Shown: positions 34,238-42,960, counted from the first letter of the stretch. The stretch: 64,000 nucleotides of DNA from Oscillospiraceae bacterium (GCA_031269355.1 JAISZG010000041.1:1-64000); one strand, 5' to 3'. The notes: generated from the letters alone by a model not told the origin. Translations and numbers: made by a program.

Positions 34238-35236
34238 TCAAAAGAATCCGCTGTCAGGATCAATCTTCTTAACAAGGTAATTTGTTGAAATAATCATTAT
34301 GCACCCAAGCACGCTTTGCAGAAGCCCCGACGCCGACGCGAACGCGTAGTTGCTTCGTTCCATAAGAGCCTTATATACATAAACGTCGATTGTTTCCGTT
34401 ACGGACGCCAACGAGTTGGAATCGCGCGTCGCTTGGTAGAACAACCCGAAATCCGTATTGAATATATGCCCTACGTTCATTATGAACAATATTGATATAA
34501 CAGGGCGCAGCAGCGGAATAGTTATGCCCTTCACCTGCTGCCACTTCGTCGCGCCGTCTATTACCGCGCTTTCATATAGGCTGTGATCAATGCCGCTGAG
34601 CGACGCGAGATACACTACCATCGAATAACCCATCGTCTTCCAAGTATTTAGGAATACGAGGAAAAACGGCCAGTATTTAACCTGCTGATACCAGGTGACG
34701 GGGTCTTTGCCCATAGACCTCAAAAGTTGGTTGAACAGCCCGCGATCCGTGGAAAGAAACGCGTAAACAAAATAACTTATAACCACCCAACTGAGAAAAT
34801 GCGGCAGAAACATGGCGGTTTGAAATGTTTTCGCAAGGCGGCGGGAATGCATATGAGATATAAGAATCGCCAGCGTCACAGGCAGCACAAGCCCAATAAG
34901 AAGAAATATAAGATTATATCCGATAGTATTTCTGAAAATAATAAGCACATCCGGCGATTTGAACAAAAATGCGAAATTCTTCAAGCCAACCCATTTGCTG
35001 CGCACAAAAAGGCTGTATATAAACCCTTTCCCAGGAGCGAGCTTATAATTTTTAAACGCGATGACTATTCCGAACAGAGGCACATAACAAAACATTACAT
35101 ACCAAACGATCGATGGTAGTGAAAGCATAACCAATTGCAAATCGTCCAGCAAGAAGCGGCGCTTCTTGCGTTTGCCGACCGATCCAGCGGATATGGGCGA
35201 TCGATTAAATCGATCTCTCGAGGAGGCGGGGTACAC
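34238..35236 (-). CDS. Carbohydrate ABC transporter permease (LplB type)
   Basis: A 332-residue membrane permease that heads the six-gene sugar locus. It starts at GTG (35236), with GGAGGTGA 4-7 nt upstream. Typical LplB sequences are LVMLSLPSIVWYVMFCYVPL, IAFKNYKLAPGKG and the EAA loop YESAVIDGATKWQQVKGITI near residue 225. The C-terminus DTEIDVYVYKALMERSNYAF-like region (here VTETIDVYVYKALMERSNYA) is characteristic of oligosaccharide/lipoprotein-family permeases. It pairs with the downstream LplC-like permease. Confidence 0.92.
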   Translation of the reverse strand: MYPASSRDRFNRSPISAGSVGKRKKRRFLLDDLQLVMLSLPSIVWYVMFCYVPLFGIVIAFKNYKLAPGKGFIYSLFVRSKWVGLKNFAFLFKSPDVLIIFRNTIGYNLIFLLIGLVLPVTLAILISHMHSRRLAKTFQTAMFLPHFLSWVVISYFVYAFLSTDRGLFNQLLRSMGKDPVTWYQQVKYWPFFLVFLNTWKTMGYSMVVYLASLSGIDHSLYESAVIDGATKWQQVKGITIPLLRPVISILFIMNVGHIFNTDFGLFYQATRDSNSLASVTETIDVYVYKALMERSNYAFASASGLLQSVLGCIMIISTNYLVKKIDPDSGFF

Positions 35237-35405
35237 AGCGTCACCTCCGTATTGGATAAGTTGTATGGAAATTCGCTTATTCTTATGTGCACTGTTGATC
35301 TTTCAATTATTATACCACAGTTTAAAAATGTTGGCAAGGCGTTCGATTTGCATTCTATGATGAATAATTTACACAATATTTAAAAATATAAATAATATAA
35401 TTATA

Positions 35406-35963
35406 TTATTGGTTGTAAATATAATTACAACCGCAGTCGCATAAAAGCGGCGCGTTTCTGTCTCTATCCGATAATATCGGCGCGTCCGTACCCCAATCCA
35501 CTCCAATACTAGGATCGTCATAACGCATGCAGCGGTCATGCGCGGAAACATATAGGTTATTAACCTTATAGAAAAATTCGACATTATTCGTCAGCGTCAG
35601 ATACGCGTGCGCGAATCCGCGCGGAATATATAACATTAGTTTGTTCTCGGAGGATAGCTCCACCCCTATCCAGCGCCTATAGGCAGGCGATCCCTTGCGA
35701 ATATCAACGGCTACATCCAGCACCGCGCCCGCTATAACTCGAACTATCTTCGCCTGCGCATAGGGATCATTCTGAAAATGAAACCCGCGCAGCGTATTCC
35801 GCGCCGCCGTGAAACTATGGTTATCCTGCACGAAAATATCGTTTATGCCTATCGCGGCAAACGCCTTCGACGAGTACGCTTCCATGAACCACCCGCGGCT
35901 ATCGCTAACCCAATCTGCCCTTAGGATATATACTCCAGGCAATGCCGTCTCAATTTTTTCCAT
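35406..35963 (-). CDS. rfbC: dTDP-4-dehydrorhamnose 3,5-epimerase-like RfbC
   Basis: A 185-residue cupin-fold enzyme of the dTDP-rhamnose route that epimerises dTDP-4-keto-6-deoxyglucose. The ATG at 35963 has GAGG about 7 nt upstream; the longer frame is not supported. Motifs: GWFMEAYSSKAFAAIG, FVQDNHSFTAARNTLRGFHF (catalytic His region), KIVRVIAGAVLDVAVDIRKG and YIPRGFAHAYLTL. It is divergent from rfbA-rfbB with 88 bp between. No rfbD is present in the window. Confidence 0.9.
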   Translation of the reverse strand: MEKIETALPGVYILRADWVSDSRGWFMEAYSSKAFAAIGINDIFVQDNHSFTAARNTLRGFHFQNDPYAQAKIVRVIAGAVLDVAVDIRKGSPAYRRWIGVELSSENKLMLYIPRGFAHAYLTLTNNVEFFYKVNNLYVSAHDRCMRYDDPSIGVDWGTDAPILSDRDRNAPLLCDCGCNYIYNQ

Positions 35964-36051
35964 AATTTTGCCTCGCATCCTTTTTTTGGAAGGTATGCGC
36001 GGCTTGGAGGTTTCATACTCTGAAGCAATGTGCAAACGACAGGCGGGAAAC

Positions 36052-36939
36052 ATGAAAGGCGTGATAATGGCGGGGGGATTGGGAACGCGATTGTTCCCAA
36101 TTACTATCGGCGTATCCAAACAGATGCTGCCCGTCTATAACAAGCCTATGATCTACTATCCGCTTTCTACGCTGATGCTGGCCGGAATCCGCGATATATT
36201 GATTATATCCACACCTGAGGATACGGCCCGCTATATGGCGCTGCTGGATAACGGCGTACACCTTGGCATCCGCGTCTCATACGCTCGGCAACCATTCCCC
36301 GGCGGTTTGGCGCAGGCGTTCATTCTCGGTGAGGCGCATATAGGAGATAGCGCCTGCGCAATGATACTGGGCGACAACTTCTTTTATGGTCGCGCGCTGG
36401 AAAGCGCACTGCTATCAGCCGCAGATAACGCGGAGCGCGGCGGACGCGCCACCGCGTTTGCCCATAAAGTGCGGACGCCGAAGCAATACGGCATCGTTGA
36501 ATGGGGGCGCGGTTGGAAGCCCGTCTCAATTGAGGAAAAACCGTCGCACCCCAAATCCAGATGGGCGGCGACGGGGCTGTATTTTTACCCAAAAGGCGTT
36601 TCGCTCAAGGCGCGCTCCATCCAGCCTTCCGCTCGAGGCGAGCTGGAAATCAGCTCGTTGAATACGCTTTATATGCAGGAAGATCTGCTGGACGTCATGC
36701 CTCTGCCCCGTACGATAACATGGATGGATATGGGCGGCGCAGACAGCCTTTATAGAGCGGCCGCATTTGTAAGGCGCGCGGAGCGTCGAATCGGAGCGCT
36801 GATTTCAGCTCCGGAGGAAATAGCGTACCGCCAGGGCTGGACGGACAAAGCGCAGCTTGCGGCAAGCGCCGCGCGCTGCAGCCAATCCCCGTACGGCGCA
36901 TACTTGAAAGCGCTCGCCGAACGCGGCGGCGCGCAGTGA
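36052..36939 (+). CDS. rfbA: Glucose-1-phosphate thymidylyltransferase RfbA
   Basis: A 295-residue nucleotidyltransferase that makes dTDP-glucose. The ATG at 36052 has AGGCGGG just upstream. Motifs: MKGVIMAGGLGTRLFPIT at the N-terminus, SKQMLPVYNKPMIYYPLSTL, ARQPFPGGLAQAFILG near 85, MILGDNFFYG (metal Asp) and FYPKG. It is followed 11 bp later by rfbB and works in the same pathway. Confidence 0.95.
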   Translation: MKGVIMAGGLGTRLFPITIGVSKQMLPVYNKPMIYYPLSTLMLAGIRDILIISTPEDTARYMALLDNGVHLGIRVSYARQPFPGGLAQAFILGEAHIGDSACAMILGDNFFYGRALESALLSAADNAERGGRATAFAHKVRTPKQYGIVEWGRGWKPVSIEEKPSHPKSRWAATGLYFYPKGVSLKARSIQPSARGELEISSLNTLYMQEDLLDVMPLPRTITWMDMGGADSLYRAAAFVRRAERRIGALISAPEEIAYRQGWTDKAQLAASAARCSQSPYGAYLKALAERGGAQ

Positions 36940-36950
36940 GGATATAATAT

Positions 36951-37907
36951 ATGCGGCTGATTATAACGGGCGGCGCGGGGTTCATCGGCGCGAATTTCAT
37001 ACTGTATCAGTTGGAGAATCATCCGGAAGACCGACTGACCTGCTTCGATTCGCTGACCGGCGCGGGCAGCGAATCCACGCTGAGTATACTCTCCCGCGAA
37101 GGCGGCTTCAATTTTGTTCGCGGCGACATCGCCGTCCAAGCGGACGTAGAACGGCTGTTCCGGACGGAAAAGCCCGACGTCGTGGTCAACTTCGCGGCGG
37201 AAAGCCATGTGGATAGATCGATCGCGGATTCGGAGCCATTCGTCAGAACCAACGTGCTTGGCGCGCATACTCTTTTAGAAGCGTGCCGCAAATATGGCGT
37301 ATTGCGCTTTCACCAAATATCCACGGACGAGGTGTACGGCGATCTGCCGCTCGATCCCTACGCGCCGCAGTTTACGGAAGAATCTTTGTTCAAACCCTCA
37401 AATCCCTACGCGGCGTCCAAAGCGGCGGCGGATTTATTCGCGCTGTCCTATCATCGCACATACGGGCTTCCCGTCTCCATCACGCGCAGTTCCAACAACT
37501 TTGGCCCTCACCAGCTTCCTGAAAAATTGATGCCGCGAATCATACGGCGCGCTTTGGCCGATGAATCGCTGCCGATATTCGGCACCGGTTTGAACGTTCG
37601 GGATTGGATATACGTTCGCGACCATTGCGCGGCGATCGATGCAGTGATGCGCCTCGGACGAACGGGGGAAGTGTACAACGTAAGCGGAGGCAACGAACGC
37701 ACAAACATCGATATCGCAAAGATAATATTACGCGCGTTGGGCAAGCCGGAAAGCCTTATCACATTTGTTCCGGATCGGCTAGGACACGATCTGCGATACT
37801 CTATGGAGGACTCAAAGCTGCGCAACGAGCTTGGCTGGCAGCCGCATACGAGTTTTGAAAAAGGAATACGGAAAACGGTACGCTGGTATATTCAAAACAA
37901 AAACTAG
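36951..37907 (+). CDS. rfbB: dTDP-glucose 4,6-dehydratase RfbB
   Basis: A 318-residue extended short-chain dehydrogenase that makes dTDP-4-keto-6-deoxyglucose. NAD-binding ITGGAGFIGANFI is at the N-terminus; NFAAESHVDRSI near 85 and ISTDEVYGDLP near 123 are family-specific; the catalytic Tyr-Lys is in NPYAASKAAADL near 150, and SITRSSNNFGPHQLPEKLMP follows. It is co-directional with rfbA. A small hairpin (TAGCGG/CCGCTA) overlaps the stop but lacks a T-run. Confidence 0.94.
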   Translation: MRLIITGGAGFIGANFILYQLENHPEDRLTCFDSLTGAGSESTLSILSREGGFNFVRGDIAVQADVERLFRTEKPDVVVNFAAESHVDRSIADSEPFVRTNVLGAHTLLEACRKYGVLRFHQISTDEVYGDLPLDPYAPQFTEESLFKPSNPYAASKAAADLFALSYHRTYGLPVSITRSSNNFGPHQLPEKLMPRIIRRALADESLPIFGTGLNVRDWIYVRDHCAAIDAVMRLGRTGEVYNVSGGNERTNIDIAKIILRALGKPESLITFVPDRLGHDLRYSMEDSKLRNELGWQPHTSFEKGIRKTVRWYIQNKN

Positions 37908-37951
37908 CGGAATATGCAGCCGCTAACATAACCATTGGCTTAATTGTTTAT

Positions 37952-39028
37952 TCATGCATCATAATTCGATTTCTTCAGTATCGCGTCCAGCGCCTCATAC
38001 AGCGGCGGAACTGCGCGCTCTTCCCTATACTTATCAAACGAAGCCAAACTTTGAAGGCTCATTTTATACACAAGCTCATCATTCTCCGCCAGCAGCGCAA
38101 GCTTTTCCGCGATAGCTGCCGGATTGCGTATCGGAACCAGAAAGCCGTTTTCTCCATCGCATATCAGTTCTCTGTTAAAAAGCCAATCGGTTGCTATGAT
38201 AGGCAGCCCCGCCGCAAACCCCTCGAATATAGTTCCGGGAAAACCTTCGCCTATGAAATATGTCGGAAACAGCAGGCAGTCGTATCCGTTCAATGTTTGT
38301 ATCGCCGTGCGGAAATCCAGAACGCCTTTGTATTGAATGTGCTCCTGCTCTGAAATCAACCTCAGCCATTCGCTTTCTTCAGAGTGATATGGAGGTAGCG
38401 GGCCATATATATCAAGCGTCACTGGTTCGCTCCGTTTGCCGTTGAACAAACGCACCGCCTCTATCGCCGTTTTGACGCCTTTTTCCGGCACTAATCTGCT
38501 GTATACCACGCACCTGCGCAGCTTTTTTCTTGGCATAATATTTCGCAGCAAACCGGGTTCGTATACCCTATAGTTTTGCAGAACGCGTATATTGGGAAAA
38601 CCCAATTCCTCGAGCTGTCGGCGCATGGAATCCGTCTGCACCATCAAAGTATTGAACGGCAGCAGCTTCCACCGCAGCGTCCGCTGCGCCGCGAGGGAAT
38701 CCGCCAGCATTCCGCCTATTACGATGCCTATGCTTTTGGCGGCGTACCGTTCCGCATATATACTTCTGATAAACGTTCTGTTTATGGTTGATGTTAATAC
38801 AATAACGATAGCGTCCGCCTGTTCCAGCAAAGGCACAGTCCGCCTCCAATTTTCACTCGCAGCTCCTCTGCCATATGACAATATCGATCTATCCGCCACA
38901 TTAACTTCTACCGACGGATTGTACTTGCGCAGCGAAACAAGAATCGATTCGGAGCGAGCTTCACGCCCGCTCACATGTTTGTTATCAAAATGATTATATT
39001 CTTCTCCAATAAAGGCGATTCTCTTCAT
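37952..39028 (-). CDS. Glycosyltransferase family 4
   Basis: A 358-residue cytoplasmic glycosyltransferase with the GT-B fold. The start is ATG 39028, with GGGAG 7 nt upstream; a TTG two codons earlier is closer to it. The C-terminal domain carries VVYSRLVPEKGVKTAIEAVR near 190, a family-4 nucleotide-sugar motif YFIGEGFPGTIFEGFAAGLP (E-x7-E) near 285, and DGENGFLVPIRNP. Next to rfb genes it may build a surface polysaccharide, but acceptor and donor cannot be read from sequence. It is convergent with rfbB. Confidence 0.88.
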   Translation of the reverse strand: MKRIAFIGEEYNHFDNKHVSGREARSESILVSLRKYNPSVEVNVADRSILSYGRGAASENWRRTVPLLEQADAIVIVLTSTINRTFIRSIYAERYAAKSIGIVIGGMLADSLAAQRTLRWKLLPFNTLMVQTDSMRRQLEELGFPNIRVLQNYRVYEPGLLRNIMPRKKLRRCVVYSRLVPEKGVKTAIEAVRLFNGKRSEPVTLDIYGPLPPYHSEESEWLRLISEQEHIQYKGVLDFRTAIQTLNGYDCLLFPTYFIGEGFPGTIFEGFAAGLPIIATDWLFNRELICDGENGFLVPIRNPAAIAEKLALLAENDELVYKMSLQSLASFDKYREERAVPPLYEALDAILKKSNYDA

Positions 39029-39094
39029 TAACAATCTCCCTCCGCCGACTGCTCTAGATTATTTCTGATTTCATCCAAATATTCTTTTTATACC

Positions 39095-39242
39095 AAACTC
39101 CGTTTAAACGGTAGCAGATTCGCGAAGGATTTTTGCCGGTCGCAAAGTCGAGGGAGCGAGGCGGGCTGGAGGCCCGCCCCGCGGACGAGACGCAGCGAGC
39201 GGCAAAAAGACTCGCGAAGATGCCGCCGTTTAAGCGGAGTTT
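39095..39242. repeat. Long imperfect palindromic element A
   Basis: About 148 bp. The left arm begins AAACTCCGTTTAAACGG and continues to TTTTTGCCG; the right arm starts CGGCAAAAAGACTCGCG and ends CCGTTTAAGCGGAGTTT. The arms pair over roughly 44 bp with a few mismatches around a GC-rich core that holds a smaller GGCGGGC...GCCCGCC hairpin. It has no ORF with a ribosome site. Confidence 0.8.
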
Positions 39243-39404
39243 AGGGCGTGTTCGAAAAATATCTTGAGGCTGAATGTGCTGGATTTTTATTCAGCGCAAG
39301 GAGCCATGAGGGAGGCGTAGTGGAGCTACGTCGACCGAATGCGCGACGCCGCGATGGATAAAAAGACAGTGCATTCAGACCGAGAGTTTTTCGAACACGC
39401 CCTA
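39242..39404. mobile_element. MITE-like palindromic element B flanked by TA
   Basis: GGGCGTGTTCGAAAAA at the left end and TTTTTCGAACACGCCC at the right are perfect 16-bp terminal inverted repeats, flanked by TA on each side. Subterminal sequences (GCTGAATGTGCTG / CAGTGCATTCAG) also pair imperfectly. It is about 160 bp with no coding capacity. TA flanks and the small size fit a non-autonomous Tc1/mariner-IS630-type element; no transposase is in the window. Confidence 0.65.
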
Positions 39405-39485
39405 GTATTAGATATTGTTTATCAGAGCATCGCGTGGGATGGCCTGTCTGCCAGGATGTTCGCGCCGCTCACAATGCGGCGGCAG

Positions 39486-39514
39486 CAAAAACCCGGCGCA
39501 TAACGCGCCGGGTT
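39486..39514 (-). terminator. Terminator of second sugar-importer operon
   Basis: Minus-strand AACCCGGCGC-GTTAT-GCGCCGGGTT followed by TTTG, a perfect 10-bp stem, 35 bp beyond the stop of the 39549 binding protein. Confidence 0.85.
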
Positions 39515-39548
39515 CCAAATCGCATTTTCTTATGTAGTTATGTTTATA

Positions 39549-41021
39549 TTACTGTGCGTTCACCTCGTCATACATCGTCTGCATTTCAGCCAAGATCGCT
39601 TCGCCGCCTTCGGCGCGCCACTGTTCATAAACGGCCTTAAGTTGCGCCTCGTCGATTTGGTTGGCTATATACTGCACGTTCGCATCTTCAAGCAGCGTGG
39701 TCAACTGCGCGCCGACCATCGCTTGAGTCTCGGAGATAAACGCCGCGCAGGGGTTGCCTACAACATAATCCGGATACTGCAGCAGATAATCATTATACAG
39801 CTTGCGCAGACCGGCATATTCCATCGCAACCGCGAGATCGCCGTTCACGTTCATGCCGATCTGGTTCATGCTGCCCTGCAGCGAACGAACCGAAACCTCC
39901 AAATCTGTCGGCGTCGTGATTCGATAGCCGTTCTCGTTCACCCAATAGGTGGCATCCTGCACGCCCCAGTTTACCAGCGTCTGGCCTTCCGGTCCGTTCA
40001 GGAAATCGAGGAATTCCAAACACTTTTTCAGATCTTCTTCGGTTTTAGCGGCTTTGGTTATAATGACTTCACCAGACAGCCCCGCCGTCGGCCACATTAA
40101 TTCCTGGCCGTCGGCGTTCTTAACGAACGGGAGCAGGTTGAATACGTCTTCGGTCACGCCCTTGTTCTGTTCGAACCAATCCTGCAAACGGTATCCGCCG
40201 TCCATTACGTCCAGCTTGATTCCGGCTTGGTCGTTCTTGATCGGATCGTCCCAGATGGTCGATTCCAGCACCATGAAATCCTGATTTATCGCGCCGGCCG
40301 CGTACAGATCGCGCAGCCAATTCAGGCCTTCCAGGAACTTCGCGTCTTCGTGCGCGGGATACAGCTTGCCCTCCGCGTCGACGCCCCAGGTGTTTGGCGC
40401 GCCGTGCATAATCGTTATCAGCTTGATCGTGCCGTCGACATACTTACACATTACGATGCCGTAAGTACCCTTCGCGGTATCTGTGAACGCCTTCGCCATC
40501 GCGGAGAGGTCGTCCAGAGTTTCCGGCACGCCAAGCCCTTTTTCAGCCGCCCAGTCGCTGCGGTAAATGATGCCGTTGCGGGCGAGCGGGCGCGCGCGAT
40601 ATATGCCGTACAGGCGACCGTCTATCTTCGTCGCGTCGTATACGACGGGGCTACCGTCCTTCAGATACTGCGTATCCGCAATATAATCCGTGATATCCCA
40701 GAACGCGCCGGCGCGCGCGGACGAAACGATTATCGGATCCTGATGCCCTTTTACTATCAGGATTTTGGGCATGTCCCCGGCAAGCGCTAGGCTGACCGCT
40801 TCCGCGTAAGACGCGTCCGGGACAAACGTGATATCCAGCTTTGTGTTTGTCGCCGCTTCAATCGCGGTGACCGTCGGGTTATTCTCATACTGGAACGGTT
40901 CAGTATAGAAGGTGGGCATTAGGATGCTGATCGGGTACGGCGCTTCCTCAGCGACCGCAGCCATTGACGCGCCGGGCAGAATCAGAGCCAGCGCCAGAAG
41001 AACCAATAGGAATTTACGCAT
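39549..41021 (-). CDS. ABC transporter extracellular solute-binding protein (family 1)
   Basis: A 490-residue exported binding protein of a second oligosaccharide importer. AAGGAGG precedes the ATG. The signal peptide (MRKFLLVLLALALILPGASM, cut near AAVAEE) lacks a lipobox Cys. The mature protein begins APYPISILMPTFYTEPFQY and has a YGIYRARPLARNGIIYRSDW segment near 140 and a sugar-binding-type FLEGLNWLRDLYAAGAIN near 235. It follows LplB- and LplC-type permease genes and ends in a strong terminator, so importer genes only, with no enzyme, make up this operon. Confidence 0.9.
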   Translation of the reverse strand: MRKFLLVLLALALILPGASMAAVAEEAPYPISILMPTFYTEPFQYENNPTVTAIEAATNTKLDITFVPDASYAEAVSLALAGDMPKILIVKGHQDPIIVSSARAGAFWDITDYIADTQYLKDGSPVVYDATKIDGRLYGIYRARPLARNGIIYRSDWAAEKGLGVPETLDDLSAMAKAFTDTAKGTYGIVMCKYVDGTIKLITIMHGAPNTWGVDAEGKLYPAHEDAKFLEGLNWLRDLYAAGAINQDFMVLESTIWDDPIKNDQAGIKLDVMDGGYRLQDWFEQNKGVTEDVFNLLPFVKNADGQELMWPTAGLSGEVIITKAAKTEEDLKKCLEFLDFLNGPEGQTLVNWGVQDATYWVNENGYRITTPTDLEVSVRSLQGSMNQIGMNVNGDLAVAMEYAGLRKLYNDYLLQYPDYVVGNPCAAFISETQAMVGAQLTTLLEDANVQYIANQIDEAQLKAVYEQWRAEGGEAILAEMQTMYDEVNAQ

Positions 41022-41091
41022 TGGGAACCTCCTTATATCATGTATTATTTCGACGCGTTCCCCGCGCCGCAGGGTTCAGCTAAAGCTCGCC

Positions 41092-42003
41092 TCATCCTTT
41101 AAGAGCGCCAATCATAACGCCTTTCGCGAAATGCTTTTGCAGGAACGGATAGACGCACAATATCGGAATGGTTGATACCACGATTACCGCCATTTTGACC
41201 GATTGATCCGGCGGTTTGAGATGATCCATGGAGTAACTGCTCACGTCGCCCGCCATGCTCGAGGACAATATGATCAGTTGGCGCAGCGTCACCTGCAGCG
41301 GCCACTTGTTCGGAGATTTCGCCATATACAGCGTCGCTGAGAAATAGGAATTCCAGTGCGCCACCGCGTAGAACAGCGAAAATGTAGCGATTACCGGCAT
41401 AGAGAGCGGTATCACCACGTGAAGCAGCGCGCCAAGATCTGTGCATCCGTCCAACTTTGCGGACTCCTCCAGTCCGTCCGGCAAATTTTGGAAGAAGTTT
41501 TTTATTATCATCATGTTGTACGCGCTGATCGCGCCCGGAAGCAGCACCGCCCAATATGTGTCCAGCAACCCAAGGCTTTTTACCACGATATAGCCGGGGA
41601 TCATGCCGCCCGAGAAGAACATCGAAAATATCACCAGGTTCAGCATAACGCCGCGACCGTGCAGGTAGCGTTTCGACAAAGCGTATGCCAGCGTTATCGT
41701 AAAGAACATATTAATGACGGTGCCCGCCGCAGTGATCAGCACCGAATTCCCAAATGCCTTAATAATCATGCTTGAAGAAAATATATATTTATATGCAGCC
41801 AACGACACGTCGCGTGGGATAATGAACATCGGCCGCGCTGAAATTTCGCGCTCCGTCGCGAATGACGCCGCTATCACATATAAAAAGGGAAGCACTGTGG
41901 CGAGCGAGCAGATTCCGAGAAATATCACGTTGGACAGATCGAATACACGGCTGAGGAATGTATGCTTTATCCGCACCGCGCGCTTTTCCATGCGTATCAC
42001 CAT
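41092..42003 (-). CDS. Carbohydrate ABC transporter permease (LplC/MalG type)
   Basis: A 303-residue membrane permease. Features: ICSLATVLPFLYVIAASFAT near residue 32, the EAA loop GLEESAKLDGCTDLGALLHV near 178, and the C-terminal STIPILCVYPFLQKHFAKGV. GGGGG lies 7 nt before the ATG. It sits between its LplB-type partner (27 bp upstream) and the binding protein. It is a homologue of the 33216-34130 product but clearly diverged. Confidence 0.92.
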   Translation of the reverse strand: MVIRMEKRAVRIKHTFLSRVFDLSNVIFLGICSLATVLPFLYVIAASFATEREISARPMFIIPRDVSLAAYKYIFSSSMIIKAFGNSVLITAAGTVINMFFTITLAYALSKRYLHGRGVMLNLVIFSMFFSGGMIPGYIVVKSLGLLDTYWAVLLPGAISAYNMMIIKNFFQNLPDGLEESAKLDGCTDLGALLHVVIPLSMPVIATFSLFYAVAHWNSYFSATLYMAKSPNKWPLQVTLRQLIILSSSMAGDVSSYSMDHLKPPDQSVKMAVIVVSTIPILCVYPFLQKHFAKGVMIGALKG

Positions 42004-42030
42004 GCGTTTACCCCCTTGCTATAGCGCTTC

Positions 42031-42960
42031 TCAATACAATCCCGGTTCGCCCATTTTATGCGCCGCCCAGTTGGATGACATAACGAGAGCGACGCTGATC
42101 ACCGCCTTAAACAAACCTATCGCTGTCGCGTAGCTATATTGACCAGCCTGGATTCCCTGCTGATACACGAACACGTCGAACGTCTGCGACACGCTTCGAT
42201 TCATCGCGTTAGCCATTAGCAGCAGGTGTTCAAATCCGGTATCAAGCACACTGCCCATACGCAGCACCAGAAGAAGCACAATTGTCGAGCGAATCGCCGG
42301 CAGCGTGATATGCCACAGCTGGCGCAGCCTCCCCGCGCCGTCGCACATCGCGGCTTCGTATAGCTCCACGTCCACTCCCGCCAGCGCGGCGAGGAATATG
42401 ATAGTGCCCCAGCCGGTTTCCTTCCAGATTGTCTGCCCGATTATCATAGGGCGGAATGCCGCCGGGGATGTGAGAAACCCGACGTTGCTACCCGTGAGCG
42501 CGTATGTCATTTTATACACAATGCCGTTCGAGTTAAACATCACGTAGGTTATGGAGCATACTATAACTATCGAAACAAAGTGAGGAATATATAAGAATGT
42601 TTGAACAAACTTCTTATATTTTGCACTGCGCAATTCGTTCAGCAGCAGCGCCAGCACGATCGGAGCGGGAAAGAAAAACACGATATTCATCAGCGACAGT
42701 ACGATTGTATTTGAAAACAGACGCCCGAAAATTGGGTTATTGAAAAAATAGCGAAACCACTTCAACCCGACCCACTTGCTTCCCATAACGCCCAGGAACG
42801 GAACATAATCCTTAAACCCGATAACGACGCCCCACATCGGCAGATACTTGAATATCAGAAAATACGCAAGCCCGGGCAGCGCGAGCAAATACAGCCAGCG
42901 ATCGCGCGACAAATGGGCGAGGAATCTTGAACGTTTGGTTTTCTCTCTGGTCGCCACCAT
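42031..42960 (-). CDS. Carbohydrate ABC transporter permease (LplB type)
   Basis: A 309-residue membrane permease heading the second importer operon. The start is at 42960, with GGGAGG 10 nt upstream; the longer frame runs into the promoter. Motifs: YLLALPGLAYFLIFKYLPMW near residue 22, GVVIGFKDYVPFLGVMGSKW, the EAA loop LYEAAMCDGAGRLRQLWHIT near 200, and TFDVFVYQQGIQAGQYSYAT near 270. The operon carries no ATPase gene. Confidence 0.92.
   Translation of the reverse strand: MVATREKTKRSRFLAHLSRDRWLYLLALPGLAYFLIFKYLPMWGVVIGFKDYVPFLGVMGSKWVGLKWFRYFFNNPIFGRLFSNTIVLSLMNIVFFFPAPIVLALLLNELRSAKYKKFVQTFLYIPHFVSIVIVCSITYVMFNSNGIVYKMTYALTGSNVGFLTSPAAFRPMIIGQTIWKETGWGTIIFLAALAGVDVELYEAAMCDGAGRLRQLWHITLPAIRSTIVLLLVLRMGSVLDTGFEHLLLMANAMNRSVSQTFDVFVYQQGIQAGQYSYATAIGLFKAVISVALVMSSNWAAHKMGEPGLY

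Noticed and set aside
35964..36051. Divergent promoters between rfbC and rfbA
   Set aside because: Promoters are expected here, but I could not find -35/-10 pairs with acceptable spacing on either strand.
39120..39230. GC-rich hairpins in element A as a tRNA or other stable RNA gene
   Set aside because: No cloverleaf, no T-loop GTTCGA in the right place and no CCA context; the structure is explained by the inverted repeat.
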